Positions 22,351 through 34,299 of a stretch of 64,000 nt of DNA are shown one piece after another (the stretch's first letter is position 1; each line of letters opens with the position of its first letter). The position numbers were made by a program, and so were the translations under genes. The notes beneath the pieces are model-generated. The model was given only the letters and a program-made list of their open reading frames with translations. It made no database searches and was not told the origin of the DNA. The stretch comes from Craterostigma plantagineum (taxonomy: Eukaryota; Streptophyta; Magnoliopsida; Lamiales; Linderniaceae): the NCBI GenBank assembly GCA_027422505.1, contig JAPQWV010000661.1, positions 1 to 64,000 on the forward strand. Direction: 5' to 3'.

Positions 22351-22670
22351 AAAAAAATGGCGGTCACGGCCAGACGCTTAAGCGTCACGGCCGTGACATA
22401 CCCTTATATACACACTGCCACAGGTCGCGGCCTGAGGCTTAAGCCTTCACGGCCGTGACGACCTCCAGATGTCCTCTCTGCCGTGCGTCACGGCCCTACG
22501 CTTAAGCGTCACGGCCGTGGCATCTACGGGATAAAAAAAAAATTTGAAATTCGACCACGTCACGGCCAACGACATTAACGTCACGGCCGTGACGGTGGAC
22601 AGAGGCATGCGCTGCCTCGCGTCACGGCCACGTGACTCACATGTCACAGCCGTGACGCCCGTGATTTTAG
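22351..22670 (+). repeat. ~65-bp array of paired palindromes after integrase
   Basis: Five units, each with TCACGGCC, a spacer that is often palindromic (ACGCTTAAGCGT), then CACGGCCGTGAC. These are the same core words as the LTR U3 array. No protein is encoded here. Confidence 0.8.
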
Positions 22671-22679
22671 GTTAAATTT

Positions 22680-23501
22680 TCATTTTTTTTTCTCTCTCTC
22701 TCTCCCCCTTCTCCCTCTCTCCCTCGCAAATTTCTTCTTCCCTTCTCCATCTCTCTCTCGCGACCCCTCCTTCTCAGCTCGCCATCACCACCCCAAACCA
22801 CCACCATCCCCATAAATCGACGTAAAACGCCTCCCTACGCCGGTGAAACCACATCACCTTGAGTAATCCTCATTCCTAAGCTCGAAAGGTACGTTTTTTT
22901 TGTTCTCACGTCTCTTCGGTTTCGATTCGCGAGATTTCGTAAATTTTCATAATATTTGGGCATGAATTACTTCATTCTTTGTGTTAAGAACAATGGGTCT
23001 ATCATGGGCATGCGTAATTCGTTGGATTTGATATCGAAATTCGATTGCTACGACGAAGAACCCTAATTTTGAGATTGGGGCTTTTTGAAATTGGGACCAA
23101 TTTTGTGTTTGACTTGCTCTATTATTGGTAGATACATGCTAGGAGCTCTTCATCATGCTTAATTACGTGAATTGATGTTGAATTGCGACATGTTTACGAA
23201 GAACCCTAATTTTGATTTTGGGGCTTTTCAAAATTAAGCCCAATTTCATGTTCTTCATGTTATTTTATGATGATTACATGCTATTGACATGTTGGGTATG
23301 CGTAATTTGTTGATTTGGAACATTAATCTTGGATTTGATATGCTTATCCCAACTTGCCCGCGACGTGTTCGACAAAATGCCTCTTTGAACTTTTGCATGT
23401 GATCGTGATTACTACATGTCTCCTGTCAATATTTTGGTCGAGTCAAGTTGCTTGCATTTATTTGCTCTCTCTTTGAGCTCACACTTTCGCTTCCAGGTAC
23501 T
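22680..23501 (+). promoter_or_regulatory. Leader with candidate intron upstream of the env-like ORF
   Basis: A (CT)-rich tract (22690-22730) and a C-rich stretch resemble a plant 5' UTR. A donor-like AAAG|GTACGT occurs near 22889. About 600 bp of T-rich, intron-like sequence follows, ending in an acceptor-like pyrimidine tract and TTCCAG (to 23496) just before ATG at 23502. This could be the spliced leader of a subgenomic env-like mRNA. It is inferred from composition and splice-site match only. Confidence 0.45.
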
Positions 23502-24796
23502 ATGGGTAAAAGTCGCTCCTCAGCCTCACGTGACCCCGCCTCGCGTTCGCCCATTCGTCAAAGGCGACACGGGCCCCCGCCGACAATACTAGAAGCCATG
23601 GGCCAGTTCACTGACGAGGCGCAAACGGCACGATACACCAGGCTGAAGGGAATGGAGTTCATAGCCATGGACCAAATCGACCACGAGACGCTAGCGAAGC
23701 ACCACATCGACCAGCAGGTCACCCAGTACTTATCACTCAGTGGATGGAACACCTTCCTGGCCATCGACGAACCGGCGTACAAGGAACTCACCTTGGAGTT
23801 CCTTACCACGTTCTCCTATGACGAATACGGCAACCACAAAATCCGATTCCGAGCGTTCAACGAAGAGCAGATAGTGAGGGCCGACAATCTGTGCCATGCA
23901 CTTGGAGTCCCACAGCCCCGACACCGGTCCTTCGCGACTTACTTCGATCAACCGGACGGACGACAGGGGTGCTGGGCTGACATCGCTCGACCCGGCGAGC
24001 CGGCATACAGCGCGAAGACGTCGAAGGCGTCTGTGCTGAGGAGCCAGGACTGGGCTATATTCACCGCCTCCTGACGACCTCGCTTACACCGAGGGGTGAC
24101 TCACACGGAGCAGTCACCCTCCGCGATCTGTTTTACCTGACCCTGCTGCAGCGGGGCGAACGGATCAATTTGGGGATGGCGGTGGCCCACGCCTTCAGTG
24201 CTCAGGCGGAAGCACGACCCCATGGCAAGATCGCCGTAGGCCCACTCATCACCAAGGTGATCAAGGGATTACGCCTATGGCCGGAGAACACACCCGAGAT
24301 GGAGATAGTAGGCGGGCGCCATCCCGTGAACGAGAAGATGCTTGTGAAAATGAAGATGCTCGTGAAGGCGCCCACCTGGACTCGCGCCAACAAGACGTAA
24401 TCTGGCATGACATGTATCGAGGGCCCCCACCCAGTGGAGACAGACACGACGACCGCATGGCCCTCCTACTCATCCGGCTATCACCACGACAAGTCATCCG
24501 GCGTCGCCCCCTACGCTTCGACAGCGGATCTCGAAGCGCTGCGCCAAGACATGCTGCATATGAATGCCGACGCGCTGCAAAGAGACGAGGAAGCCCGGCG
24601 ATACAGCGAAGAGACCCGGTGTCGCCAAGAAGAATACGAGCGACGGAATGAGGAAGCCCACCGACAGTACCGAGAAGAGCTGGATCGCTACAACCAGGCC
24701 CTGCAAGCCATGGACCAGGCGCTCGAGCTATCCAAGCGATCGATGGCTCTCCTTCGCCCGAGGCAACCCTCGCCACCGCTGCCACCACCACCTTAG
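23502..24796 (+). pseudogene. Athila env-like / ORF1-type protein
   Basis: Starts MGKSRSSASRDPASRSPIRQ, a basic Ser/Arg-rich N-terminus, followed by a region typical of Athila ORF-1 proteins (LTLEFLTTFSYDEYGNHKIR, RAFNEEQIVRADNLCHALGV). The frame stops at 24072. Related sequence continues in other frames at 24170-24400 and 24407-24796. The last part is a strongly charged Glu/Arg/Gln segment that looks like a coiled coil, ending in a Pro-rich tail. I see no convincing signal peptide, so env function is only by family tradition. Stops and frameshifts break it. Confidence 0.75.
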
Positions 24797-26475
24797 GGAT
24801 TTGTCCTTTTCTTTCTATGACATTTCATTTGCTTAAGTAGTCGCGTGTGTTTTATCTTGTTTCCACCTTTGAAGCTTATAACTATGTTTCTAGTTAATCT
24901 TATGACTACTCTCTTTTCGTGTCTATTGCTCTCTAGCTAGCGCCAGGATACGGATAATGGATTACAACACGACCTTCACGCGCAAAATAAACAACTACGT
25001 CACGACCACGTCAGGGGAGTCCCGTTCTTTTAAACTCTTTTTCCTTCCGTTTTATTTTGTTTACGTTGGGGACAACATCTGACTTAAGTGTGGGGAGGGG
25101 AATTTAGTTTTAGAAATTACGTGAAAATTTTTAAATTTTTATGACGTGTCCGTGAGTCGTTGAGTTCGTTGGAAAGGCATGAATTACTGAATCAGGCATG
25201 ATTGTTTGCGCTTATCTCGAGTTGGTCTGCACTCTATGAAATTCTGTGAGCAATTAGGAAATGCATGACTGATTGAATCTTGTCTGCCTGAATAGATATA
25301 GCACTGTTTTGAGAGATCCGTACACATAACCCCGTTTCGTTGTGAGAGTTTGAGCCTGACGAGCTTATGCTCATTTTTCTTGGTTGCGTGACGTACCTAG
25401 TCTATATCTCTCTAGAACTTGCCTGTCTAATGCGTGTTGAAACTGTTTTTGGTGTGTTAGTATGGAAATGATGAGGGCATTAGGAATTAAGTCCAGGGCC
25501 AAATTTTCCTTACCATGACTAATGCCCCCTAGTAGCCATTTTGAGCCTGGGCCTATTCGTTGCTTACCCCGTATGTTATAAAAATGGCCCGGACCCGAAT
25601 AAGCCTCCAGAGATTATATGAACCCCAGTTGATTAGAATAGAGCAGAAGTCGAACTTGAAAGTTACTGTTTCAGCGTATGATTTGATGTTTTTCTCTGCT
25701 ATTCGTGAAATGACTCGTCCCCTATTTGACCGTTTTCTGAAATGACCCGATCCCTCATATTAGCCTGCCCATAAACTTTTTGCGAGATAGAGGTTTTGGT
25801 AATAAGTATCCCTAGGTACACGGTATTCGCTGTGACGATGTACTCTTTGCGACAAAAGCCAAACCTTGATGTTTAGGAAATAAGGGCAGTGCACGAAATT
25901 AGAGGGTAATTAAGGTGAAAGGGCAGAAAATGAAAGGGAACTGAGTCGAAGGGGGTCGGGCAGAAAAGTCTAGGATTTCAGAGCAAGAATATCGAGTCTT
26001 ATGTTGGGGCATGTGATTATCATTTTTGATCATGCCATGTTCTTTGATACTATTCGCTTACATATGCTAACTCTAGGTTACGTGATCATTACATGCTTGT
26101 CGTTTCGAGACTATTTGACCCATGTCCACCCGAAAAGACCCTCAGATTTATGCTTGCCACTTTAAATAGTAGAAATGCGATTAGCTTGCAAGTTATGGTA
26201 GGGGTTGTACTAGTGCACGAATTGAGCGACTCCCATATGCTAGCCTATACACTTGAGTGAATTGAGTGAACCCTTGTGAGGTATAGGTCTCGATTTGCAG
26301 CGCTAGGGAAGTTTAGGTTGACAGGTGCAGGTCATTAGTGCAGCGTCCATGATTGCTTGCTTGATTTTGTTTCGTGCTTTCTATGCTTTGATGATAAATT
26401 GCGAACAATCGTGCCGTTATCCTGATTAGAATGCCCTCTTTGAACTCTAATTTACTTGAGGACAAGCAAACGCTT
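24797..26475 (+). other. Athila 3' non-coding region, with an internal second polypurine tract
   Basis: About 1.7 kb without coding potential, usual for Athila. It contains AAGTGTGGGGAGGGG at 25086-25100, almost identical to the true 3' polypurine tract at 26476-26490. Confidence 0.75.
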
Positions 26476-26490
26476 AAGTGTGGGGAGGTT
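26476..26490 (+). other. 3' polypurine tract of the Athila-like element
   Basis: AAGTGTGGGGAGGTT immediately before the 3' LTR, the Athila-typical primer tract. Confidence 0.9.
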
Positions 26491-27882
26491 TGATAAACAT
26501 ATTTTAATGCATTTATCATAGTATTTATTTGGGGTATAATAGAATTTTAGTAATGAATTTATGCATTTATTCGCCATATTTACACTTATTCTTATGTTGA
26601 AGGAGCTTAGGACGAGTTTTGGGCGAAAACGATACAAAACGGTGCAAAAATGAAGAACACTGCCGGGTGTTACGGCCGTGACACCCTATGCACTTGGCCG
26701 TGACACCCACCAGAGGCCGAAATAGAAGACACTGCCTAAGGTCATGGCCGTGACTTCCCTTGCACTAGGCCGTGACACTTGGCAGAGAGGTCGACTGAAG
26801 ATGGTCACGGCCGTGACACTTTATGCACTTGGCCGTGACACTTGGTAGAAAGTTGAGTAACTTGAGTTGGCCATGGTCACGGCCGTGACGGCCCATGTCC
26901 CAGGCCGTGACCATTACGGGAATCGCTATAAAAAGCCCAAAATCGACCCAGAAAGGGCACAACTTACTAGAGATCAAATCCAAACCATCCAGAGACGAAA
27001 TTAGGGCGAAAAGAACAGAGAATCACGTCCCGGAGCGCACGAGACGAATCAACGACGAATTCTACGCATAGTTGGACGAAGAACGAAGATCTCCCCGCAC
27101 AATCATCGCAGATCATCCGTATATCAAGATCATGAGTTCTTCACCTTTGTTTCTTATTTCTTTCATTATTTTCTCGTCTATTATGCGTAGCTAATTCCCC
27201 TTTGTGTTTGGGATTAGATGAACGCTAGGATATTTCGTAGTTAAGACTTATAATTATCGTGAGTATGTGTTTGGCTATTTATCGTTCTATGAAATTGTTT
27301 CGTTGCTTTAATATGTCTATGTGTTAAAGTGATCGTGAAAAACGTTTAGGGCGACAGCTAAGAAACGTTTAGGCCGTTCATAGAAGATAGGATTCGAGTA
27401 TAGGGCGAAAGCAATACTCAATCCTCGCCGTTAGTAATTACTGGATTTTAGATCCCCGCGACCGTTTAGGGCGACAGCAAATTCGCGAGCGGGTAGGAAA
27501 ATTACTGCGACTTAGTCAAAATCACGTAGGAGCGATAATTCATGTCTTAGCCGATAACACCTAGCGGGATTCGAATCTCGAGCACGTCTTTATCATCTGA
27601 AAACTCTCGTATCAGTTAGTCGCGCCTTTGAATTTCTGATTGAATTAGGAGCAGTCTGTTAGGCTAAGTCGTCAACAATTTGCGTATTTTATTTAGGTTA
27701 AATATCGAGTCGATAGGTCACTACTAGTACTTAATTTATTCCTTGTGTTCGATACTCGTTTACTCACTTTACTACACTACAAACGATAGGTCCACTGCCT
27801 ATCGCACGTCGGTGACAGTAATTTAGTATTCGTTTTAATTATTACTTGTCGCACTTTTCATTCGCACACCACGTGTCGATCA
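26491..27882 (+). repeat. 3' LTR of the Athila-like element (1392 bp)
   Basis: Sister of 15112-16517, with the same palindrome array at 26668-26920. It is followed by the target duplication GTTCC and the continuing Tekay-like pol. Confidence 0.95.
26927..26935 (+). promoter_or_regulatory. Candidate TATA box in the Athila-like 3' LTR
   Basis: TATAAAAAG directly downstream of the palindrome array. The 5' LTR has TATAGAAAG at the same place, so the promoter that would drive the element appears damaged. Confidence 0.55.
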
Positions 27883-29246
27883 GTTCCGTCATCTCGTATG
27901 GTAAAGTCTGCTGATCTTTGTTCCATTGACGCTTCTTTGATTTTCAGATATAACTCGTCATTCTCCCGGGCCTTCGTAAACTGCTCCATCATTGTGGGTC
28001 GAAGTGTTAACGCTGCAAGTCTTGTCTCAATCTCGCCCATTTGTATCACCTCTACTTCAAGCCTTTGTAATTCTGTATCTACAGTCTTACGGCTCAACGC
28101 ATCCGCGACTACATTTGCTTTCCTCGGATGGTAGCTAATCACGCAGTCATAATCTTTGACTAACTCAAGCCATCGTCGTTGTCTCATATTTAGCTCCTTC
28201 TGAGTGAAGAAGTATTTGAGACTCTTGTGGTCAGTGAAAATCTCGCATCGCTCGCCGTATAGGTAGTGCCTCCAGATCTTGAGAGCAAAGACTACAGCGG
28301 CAAGCTCCAAGTCGTGAGTCGGATAATTCTTCTCATAATCCTTTAGTTGTCTGGAAGCATATGCAACGACATTTCCATTCTGCATTAGGACACATCGTCG
28401 GCCATTCTTAGACGCGTCACTATAAACAGAAAATCCTCCAGTTCCTGTGGGAATAGTTAACACAGGAGCCGTAGTGAGTCGTCGTTTAAGTTCTTGAAAG
28501 CTTTGCTCGCAAGCGTCGTCCCATTGAAATGGAGTATTCTTCTTTGTTAGCTTCGTCAGGGTTGATGAAATTTTGGAGAAATCTTTTATGAACTTCCGAT
28601 AATACCCAGCTAGTCCGAGAAAACTTCGTATTTCTATGACATTCGTCGGTTGAGGCCAGTTGTTAATAGCCTCGATCTTGCTGGGATCAATAGAAATTCC
28701 AGCTCCTAAGATAACGTGTCGGAGAAATGCGACTTGATTGAGCCAGAACTCGCATTTCTTGAATTTCGCATACAATTGCTTTTCTCGTAGTTCCCAGTAC
28801 GATCTTCAAGTGTTGTTCATGCTCCTCTTTGGTCTTCGAATAGATGAGAATGTCATCGATGAATACGATAACACAATTATCTAGGAATGGCTTGAATACC
28901 CGGTTCATCAGGTCCATGAATGCTGCAGGCGCATTAGTCAGCCCGAAAGGCATGACTAGGAACTCGTAGTGCCCGTAGCGGGTACTGAAAGCCGTCTTCA
29001 ACTGGTGATACCCTGATCTTAAGTCTATGTTCGAAAAGACAGTTTCACCTTGCAGTTGGTCAAATAAGTGTCAATTCGAGGGAAGGGATATTTGTTCTTC
29101 ATCGTAATCTTGTTCAGCTCCCTATAATCGATGCAGAGCCGAATCAATCCATCTTTCTTCTTAACGAATAGAACTGGTGCTCCCCATGTTGAGAAGCTCG
29201 GCTGAATGAACCCTTTTTGTAACAGTTCATCCAGTTGCTCCCTCAA
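27883..29246 (-). pseudogene. Tekay-like reverse transcriptase and RNase H
   Basis: Minus-strand pieces in order: [20 protein letters not shown] and [20 protein letters not shown] (29246-29025), a frameshift, then [20 protein letters not shown] with the catalytic [10 protein letters not shown] (about 28870). After another shift near 28775 come [20 protein letters not shown], RNase H motifs ([49 protein letters not shown]) and ADALSRK. It is cut at 27883 by the Athila-like element; the integrase continues at 15111. At least two frameshifts are present. Confidence 0.92.
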
Positions 29247-29256
29247 TTCCTTCAGC

Positions 29257-30976
29257 TCAGCCGGAGCAAGTCGTGTACGGTGCCTTAGAGATTAGTGCAG
29301 CTCCTGGTACTAGATCAATTGTGAATTGAATCTTCCGATCTGGCGAAAGTATGGGTAAGTCTTCAGGAAACACATCGGGAATATCTCGTACTACTGGAAC
29401 TTCTTCTAACTTCGGGGATGAACGTTCTTCGGATGATAATGCGAATATTAGGAAAGCTTCACATCTTGTCTTGAGCAAAGGATGTGCCTTCATTGCTGAA
29501 ATCTTGGGAATCTTACCACGCTTGCTACTTCCCGTGAACGTGAATGGTTCGGTGTCTCCTAGGTTAAAGGTCACTTGGTTACGGTTACAGTCAATAACTG
29601 CTCCGTGCTTTGATAGCCAGTCCATTCCTAGGATTACTTCATAACCGTTCATTGGAATGACTATCAGGTCAACGGGTAAGGTTCTATCGTTCACTATTAC
29701 TGGGCTATCTCGTAAGATATGGTTGGTTCTCATAGAGGTTCCGTGAGGGATGGTAACATTGTATTCATACCTAACTAGGTTGGGCGTCGCCACGTAGTTA
29801 GTAGATGCAAATGAATGCGTGGCTCCTGAATCAACTAATATGCATGTCGGGGTTGAATGGATTAGGAGAGTACCTGCCACCACAGACGGGTTGTTCTCCG
29901 CCTCTTCAGAAGTCAGCGTGTAAACTCTAGCAGGTACCGTAGGTGGCCTAGTTTGAGCAGGGGTTTGACTTCCAGACGCCATTTCCGTGCATGCCTTGGA
30001 GAAATGGCCTGCCTTTCCACTCTTATAGCAGATAGCATTCTGAGAGTAGCACACACCCAGATGTCGCCGTGTGCACCTAGGACATGGGGGTATGGTCATA
30101 GGAGGTCTTCCCTGATTAGGACTAAATTGCTGTGGAGGTCCAGGTCGGTTCTGGAAATTAGGTCGGGCATTCTTGGGGTTAAAGGGCTTCTTCGGGTTAC
30201 CTCCACTCCATTTCGGCCCTTGAATAAACTTTCTCGTCGCTTCATGGGCTCGCATGATTCGGAGTTCGGCTTGCTCTGCCATCAAAGCGCGTTCAGCCAC
30301 TTGAGCATAGGTGGCTTCTTGAGATCCGGCCATGTTCACATCTCTATATAATTCGGGCTTTAAGCCCTCCAGGAAACGCTCCACCTTCAATGCATCTGTG
30401 CTGACCATGTTAGCTGCGAATCGGGATAATTGTTCGAACTTCCTAATAAACTCTGCTACGGTCATCGGGCCCTGACGTAAATTGATGAATTCATTCATCC
30501 TTTGAGCTCTGACTAGGGCGATAAAATATTTACTCCTAAAGAGTTCCATGAACCGGTCCCACGTCATTGTAACGGGATCTTCAAAGGTGAGTATTCCACC
30601 AATGGCCTGCACTTCCTCTCAGCAGGAAGGCAGCACATAACACTTTCTCATCCTGTGGAATGCGACTGTACTGACACATACTTTCCAGAGTTCGTAACCA
30701 ATCTTCAGCCGCTGTATGGCCAACGGCATCTTCAAACGCCGGGGGATTAAGCTTGCGAAATCTTTTCCCTACTATCTCGACCCTCTCTGCTTGAGAGAGT
30801 CCGCTGCTAGACTGTCCGCCCGTATTTCGCTGTTGCATCATTTCTTGAATTTGAGCGGATTGCTGGCGAACAAGCTCCGTGAGTTGGAGAATAGCCGTAT
30901 CACGATTATCAACAGGAGTTGCGGGTTGCTTGCCTTTGTCCGCACTCCCACTACCTTCTCCTCTTTTTCTACCCAT
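29257..30976 (-). pseudogene. Tekay-like gag and aspartic protease
   Basis: The N-terminus is MGRKRGEGSGSADKGKQPAT (from 30976), followed by the gag core to AGHWWN. A small deletion or frameshift near 30600 joins another frame, which runs open to 29257: WDRFMELFRSKYFIALVRAQ, an MTVAEFIRKFEQLSRFA-type core, and a Pro/Asn/Gln-rich linker. The zinc knuckle CYKSGKAGHFSKAC has Ser in place of the second Cys. The protease has the intact active site CILVDSGATHSF and YEVILGMDWLSKHGAVIDC. It ends at the protease-RT border with a frameshift to the RT piece at 29246. Confidence 0.92.
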
Positions 30977-31110
30977 TCTCTTATACCCTAATATCCCCTA
31001 AGGCCAATAAATCATTCACATACAACATTCATAGAAACATAAAACTTACTAGCAAGGCCGCTTCCGTGCTTTTGAGTGTGTGTACATGGACAGTCTACAG
31101 AACTTGTAAA

Positions 31111-31126
31111 CCTGGCTCTGATACCA
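31111..31126 (-). other. Initiator-Met tRNA primer-binding site of the Tekay-like element
   Basis: TGGTATCAGAGCCAGG on the minus strand, two bases after the 5' LTR. It is complementary to the 3' end of initiator Met tRNA and fixes the minus orientation. Confidence 0.9.
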
Positions 31127-31128
31127 CC

Positions 31129-34043
31129 TGCGACGCCCCTGACTTCCACCACCCATTCTTATTACTAATTCATGTGACTGCATGTGATATAAATGAAATC
31201 TATGTACGAAAATGCGTACAAAATTATTCCTTTTATATAAAGGAAACACCTCAATACAAAATATTCATAGGACATAAATACAAGGTAAAGTGCGCATGCG
31301 TGGTCAAAATAACCTATTGGTCCGCCACTCAGGTCGCATCCATGTACACACTGCCACCTCAAAAGTCCTCCGGAAGCTTCAAAAATTGGCCTCGCCTTCG
31401 TAAAGATCACGTACCGTGATCCCGTAAACCTACAACACATAAATTCGTGGAATGAGCTTATAAAGCTCAGTAAGTGAAAGCCATGCATGCCATGCACGTG
31501 CCCTAATTCGCAAAGGCATCCGCGCCGACGCTCCCTAGACCTCACATTTTCCTTGTCTTGTCTTGTTTTGTCATGTAGGGCCCTCGGCTATCTTGCTATG
31601 CACCATCATGGAGCTCGAATCCACATGGGATAAATAATTATATAAGTGGCAATACCACTCAAGGGAGGCTAACCCTAGGGCGCCTTTTCTGTCCCAAGGT
31701 GGTTTCATACGCCACACGGATGCTTCACACTGGTAGCCTAATCTGAGGTAGTCAACACCAGTGATACCCTCGGTGTCGCTTACTCCCTCAGCTCCCATCC
31801 TCCAGGTTTCACGACCCGCCATGAGGGTATTAGCCCTAAAATCATGTCTTGCCTTGAACATGTCATGTCTTGATGGTAGCGCCATACGACGTCACCATGG
31901 TAGCATAGAAGCGCCGTGACTCAACTGTGAGACGACATCAGACGCCCATATCGGCGAATCTTTACCGCTCTTAGGCGATCGTATATTATGCACGCTCTCA
32001 TATCATGCCTTTCGTTCTAAACGTGTGTGCATATGCTCATGTCATGAATATGCGTGTCATGCCATCATATCATGTAATTAAGTCATGCGTGTCATGTAAC
32101 ACAAATAATTCACGTAGGAAGTCACATAACCTCACATAAAAACATCACACAATTTCAGGCACATATAATTATGTGTTGTAGTTGGGACTTCCACTTACCT
32201 GGTATCCTTAGCATATCAAATCGTAGCGTACTGTAAGTCGTTAACCTTCGAATCCTAAATATGGAAACATATAAATTAAGGGTTTGTTAGTCTAATCATA
32301 GTTATACGAAAGTGGCTTAGTTTAAAAACCCTAATTTCGATTTTTATAAATTTCGAAACCCTAAAGTTTCGAACTTTGTCTTAACTTGAATAATAACATT
32401 TCGAGATTCCTAAGGATCTCGACATGAATTAAAAATAGATCTGACATGTTCCTGAAGTAGATCTCGATATGGATCTCGAGATAGAGCTTGACCTAATTTC
32501 GAAGTTAATTTTAGATGAATCTCGATATACATAACCCTAGAATCTCGAAGTAGTATTTACACGAACTCGAAATTGATCAAATAATACAAATAGAATTCGA
32601 GATTTAATAATACACAAAGATTTCAAAGACTTCGAGATGTATATTGGGATTATAAACAAGATGTCGAGGTTACATATCGAAATTATAACAAAATTGTCGA
32701 GATTGCATGTCGAAATTATAACAAGATGTCGATATCAATTTTCAAGATAGATCTCGAGATGTATGTTTCGACATAACATATAAAGATCTCGATATGTGTT
32801 TTCAAGATTACATATATATATATACTTCGAGATTTAAACTAAATAACACACAAATTTCGACATATATTTCGAGCTTCACCTCGAGATTGTGTCTCGAGTT
32901 TTAACTCGACATTTTTCCTATCACCATTTTCGATCTCGACATTCTTATACCATTATGAAGATTTTGAAACACCATGTAGGTATCATCTAACTCTCGATCG
33001 AAACCTTCCTACTTTTTCAAGAACAGTTGAAGGTCATATAAACCTTATTAAAACCCGAAATATTTTAAGCTGCCGAAAATTACTCTTAGTTTACCCTAAC
33101 TTCTACAAGCATAATCCTTAGTTTTAAAAATTACTAATCCCTCGATCAAATCTGTTCTATTCGAAACTATTTAAACACTTCGAGACATCAAAACGAACAT
33201 AGGGTCTAGGAAGTATATTTCCATATCTAATACTTCTTAAAGCATGCTATTAATTAAATAAGAGCATAAATTATAGTTAGGAGGTCATACCTATCAAACT
33301 CGATAATGAACTCGAGTTTCTCTTTGAATTCTTTCTTTCTCTTCACTGAAGTTTTTCCGAGGGTTTTAGTTAATGGTTTCAATAGACAATGATGGTCCCT
33401 CATCTCTCTCTTATCCTTAGTTGGCGTGTATTATGAAACAAATGACATCGATCCTTTTTACTTAGTTCTTATCCTAACTTCATGAGATAACAATTATAAT
33501 AATATTGTTTGTAAGTTTCCCCTCATGCTAAGTAATCGAGTCATTTAACAATGCTAACGCTTCGACATCTAGTTATTCAAATTTTTCTTTCGATATTTAT
33601 TCATTTCTGGATTGTTGATCTCAAAAACCCTAAATTCGACATTCTCTAATCTCGACATTTATCTATTTCGAGATTGTTGGTTTCGCAACTTCCATAATCG
33701 ACATTCTTCTTACTTTATTATCGGAATCGAGCTTCTCTCGAAAATTATAAATCTCGAGGCTTAATGATTTCGAGATTCATAGATCTCGAGATTCATGGTT
33801 TCAAATTTTCTAATGTATCGAAATATCTTCTATCCTTAACTCAATATTCTTTAACTTTGATGTCTTCATTTTCGAAGGCATCTCTAGAAAACCCCAACAC
33901 TTCACAAACTCCTTTTATCTAGTTATTTGTTAAATTATAATATAAGCATATAATCACATAATTCATATAACATGCAATCATAAAATCATATAATATGTAT
34001 GCAAATTTAATGGCCGGTTCACTTACGGGACTCGGGTGTTACA
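31129..34043 (-). repeat. 5' LTR of the Tekay-like element (2915 bp)
   Basis: Sister of 4869-7778, with the same TCGAGAT-rich composition and TATA-like block (31229-31245). Immediately to the right the sequence returns to the Mutator-like minisatellite (TTCTTGGTATAA). Confidence 0.95.
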
Positions 34044-34299
34044 CTCATCATTCAAAATTCTTGGTATAAAGTGCGAAACGTTAGTATAATCGGATCGTTT
34101 ACTGGAAAGTTATGGGCAAATTAGAACTGATGGTATAATAAACATGTCGGTTGGTATAATTGTGTTGCTGAAATATTGGTACAATACTCGAAGTAGTTGG
34201 TACAATTAACCTCTTTGTTGGTGTAAAATTATAAACTAATCATCCAAATTTCTTGGTATAATGTGCGAAACTGTTAGTAGAATCATGTATTTCTCCAGT

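Larger units (their letters stand above)
15112..27882 (+). mobile_element. Athila-like Ty3/gypsy retrotransposon with env-like ORF (12.8 kb)
   Basis: LTRs 15112-16517 and 26491-27882 start TGATAAAC and end GTCGATCA. The flanks are a perfect 5-bp duplication, GTTCC (15107-15111 and 27883-27887). The Asp-tRNA primer site TGGCGCCGTTGCCGGGGA, gag-protease-RT-RNase H-integrase order, AAGTGTGGGGAGG polypurine tract, and an extra ORF between integrase and 3' LTR are all Athila hallmarks. It sits inside the pol gene of the Tekay-like element, in the opposite orientation. Stops, frameshifts and a lost integrase aspartate make it inactive. LTRs differ by several percent by eye. Confidence 0.95.
4869..34043 (-). 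mobile_element. Tekay-like Ty3/gypsy chromovirus (LTR retrotransposon), with two nested insertions
   Basis: Long direct repeats (4869-7778 and 31129-34043) begin and end TG...CA and flank a minus-strand gag-protease-RT-RNase H-integrase order. The 5' LTR is the right copy, followed by an initiator-Met tRNA binding site; the 3' LTR is the left copy, preceded by a purine tract. Flanks are CTAAT (4864-4868) and CTCAT (34044-34048), a 5-bp duplication with one later change. Sequence just right of 34043 matches the flanking minisatellite, confirming insertion into the Mutator-like element. Subtracting the insertions at 8328-14287 and 15112-27882 gives ~10.4 kb, normal for Tekay-type elements. The C-terminal chromodomain-like segment and ~2.9-kb LTRs favour Tekay among chromoviruses. 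Frameshifts and stops make it inactive. Confidence 0.93.
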
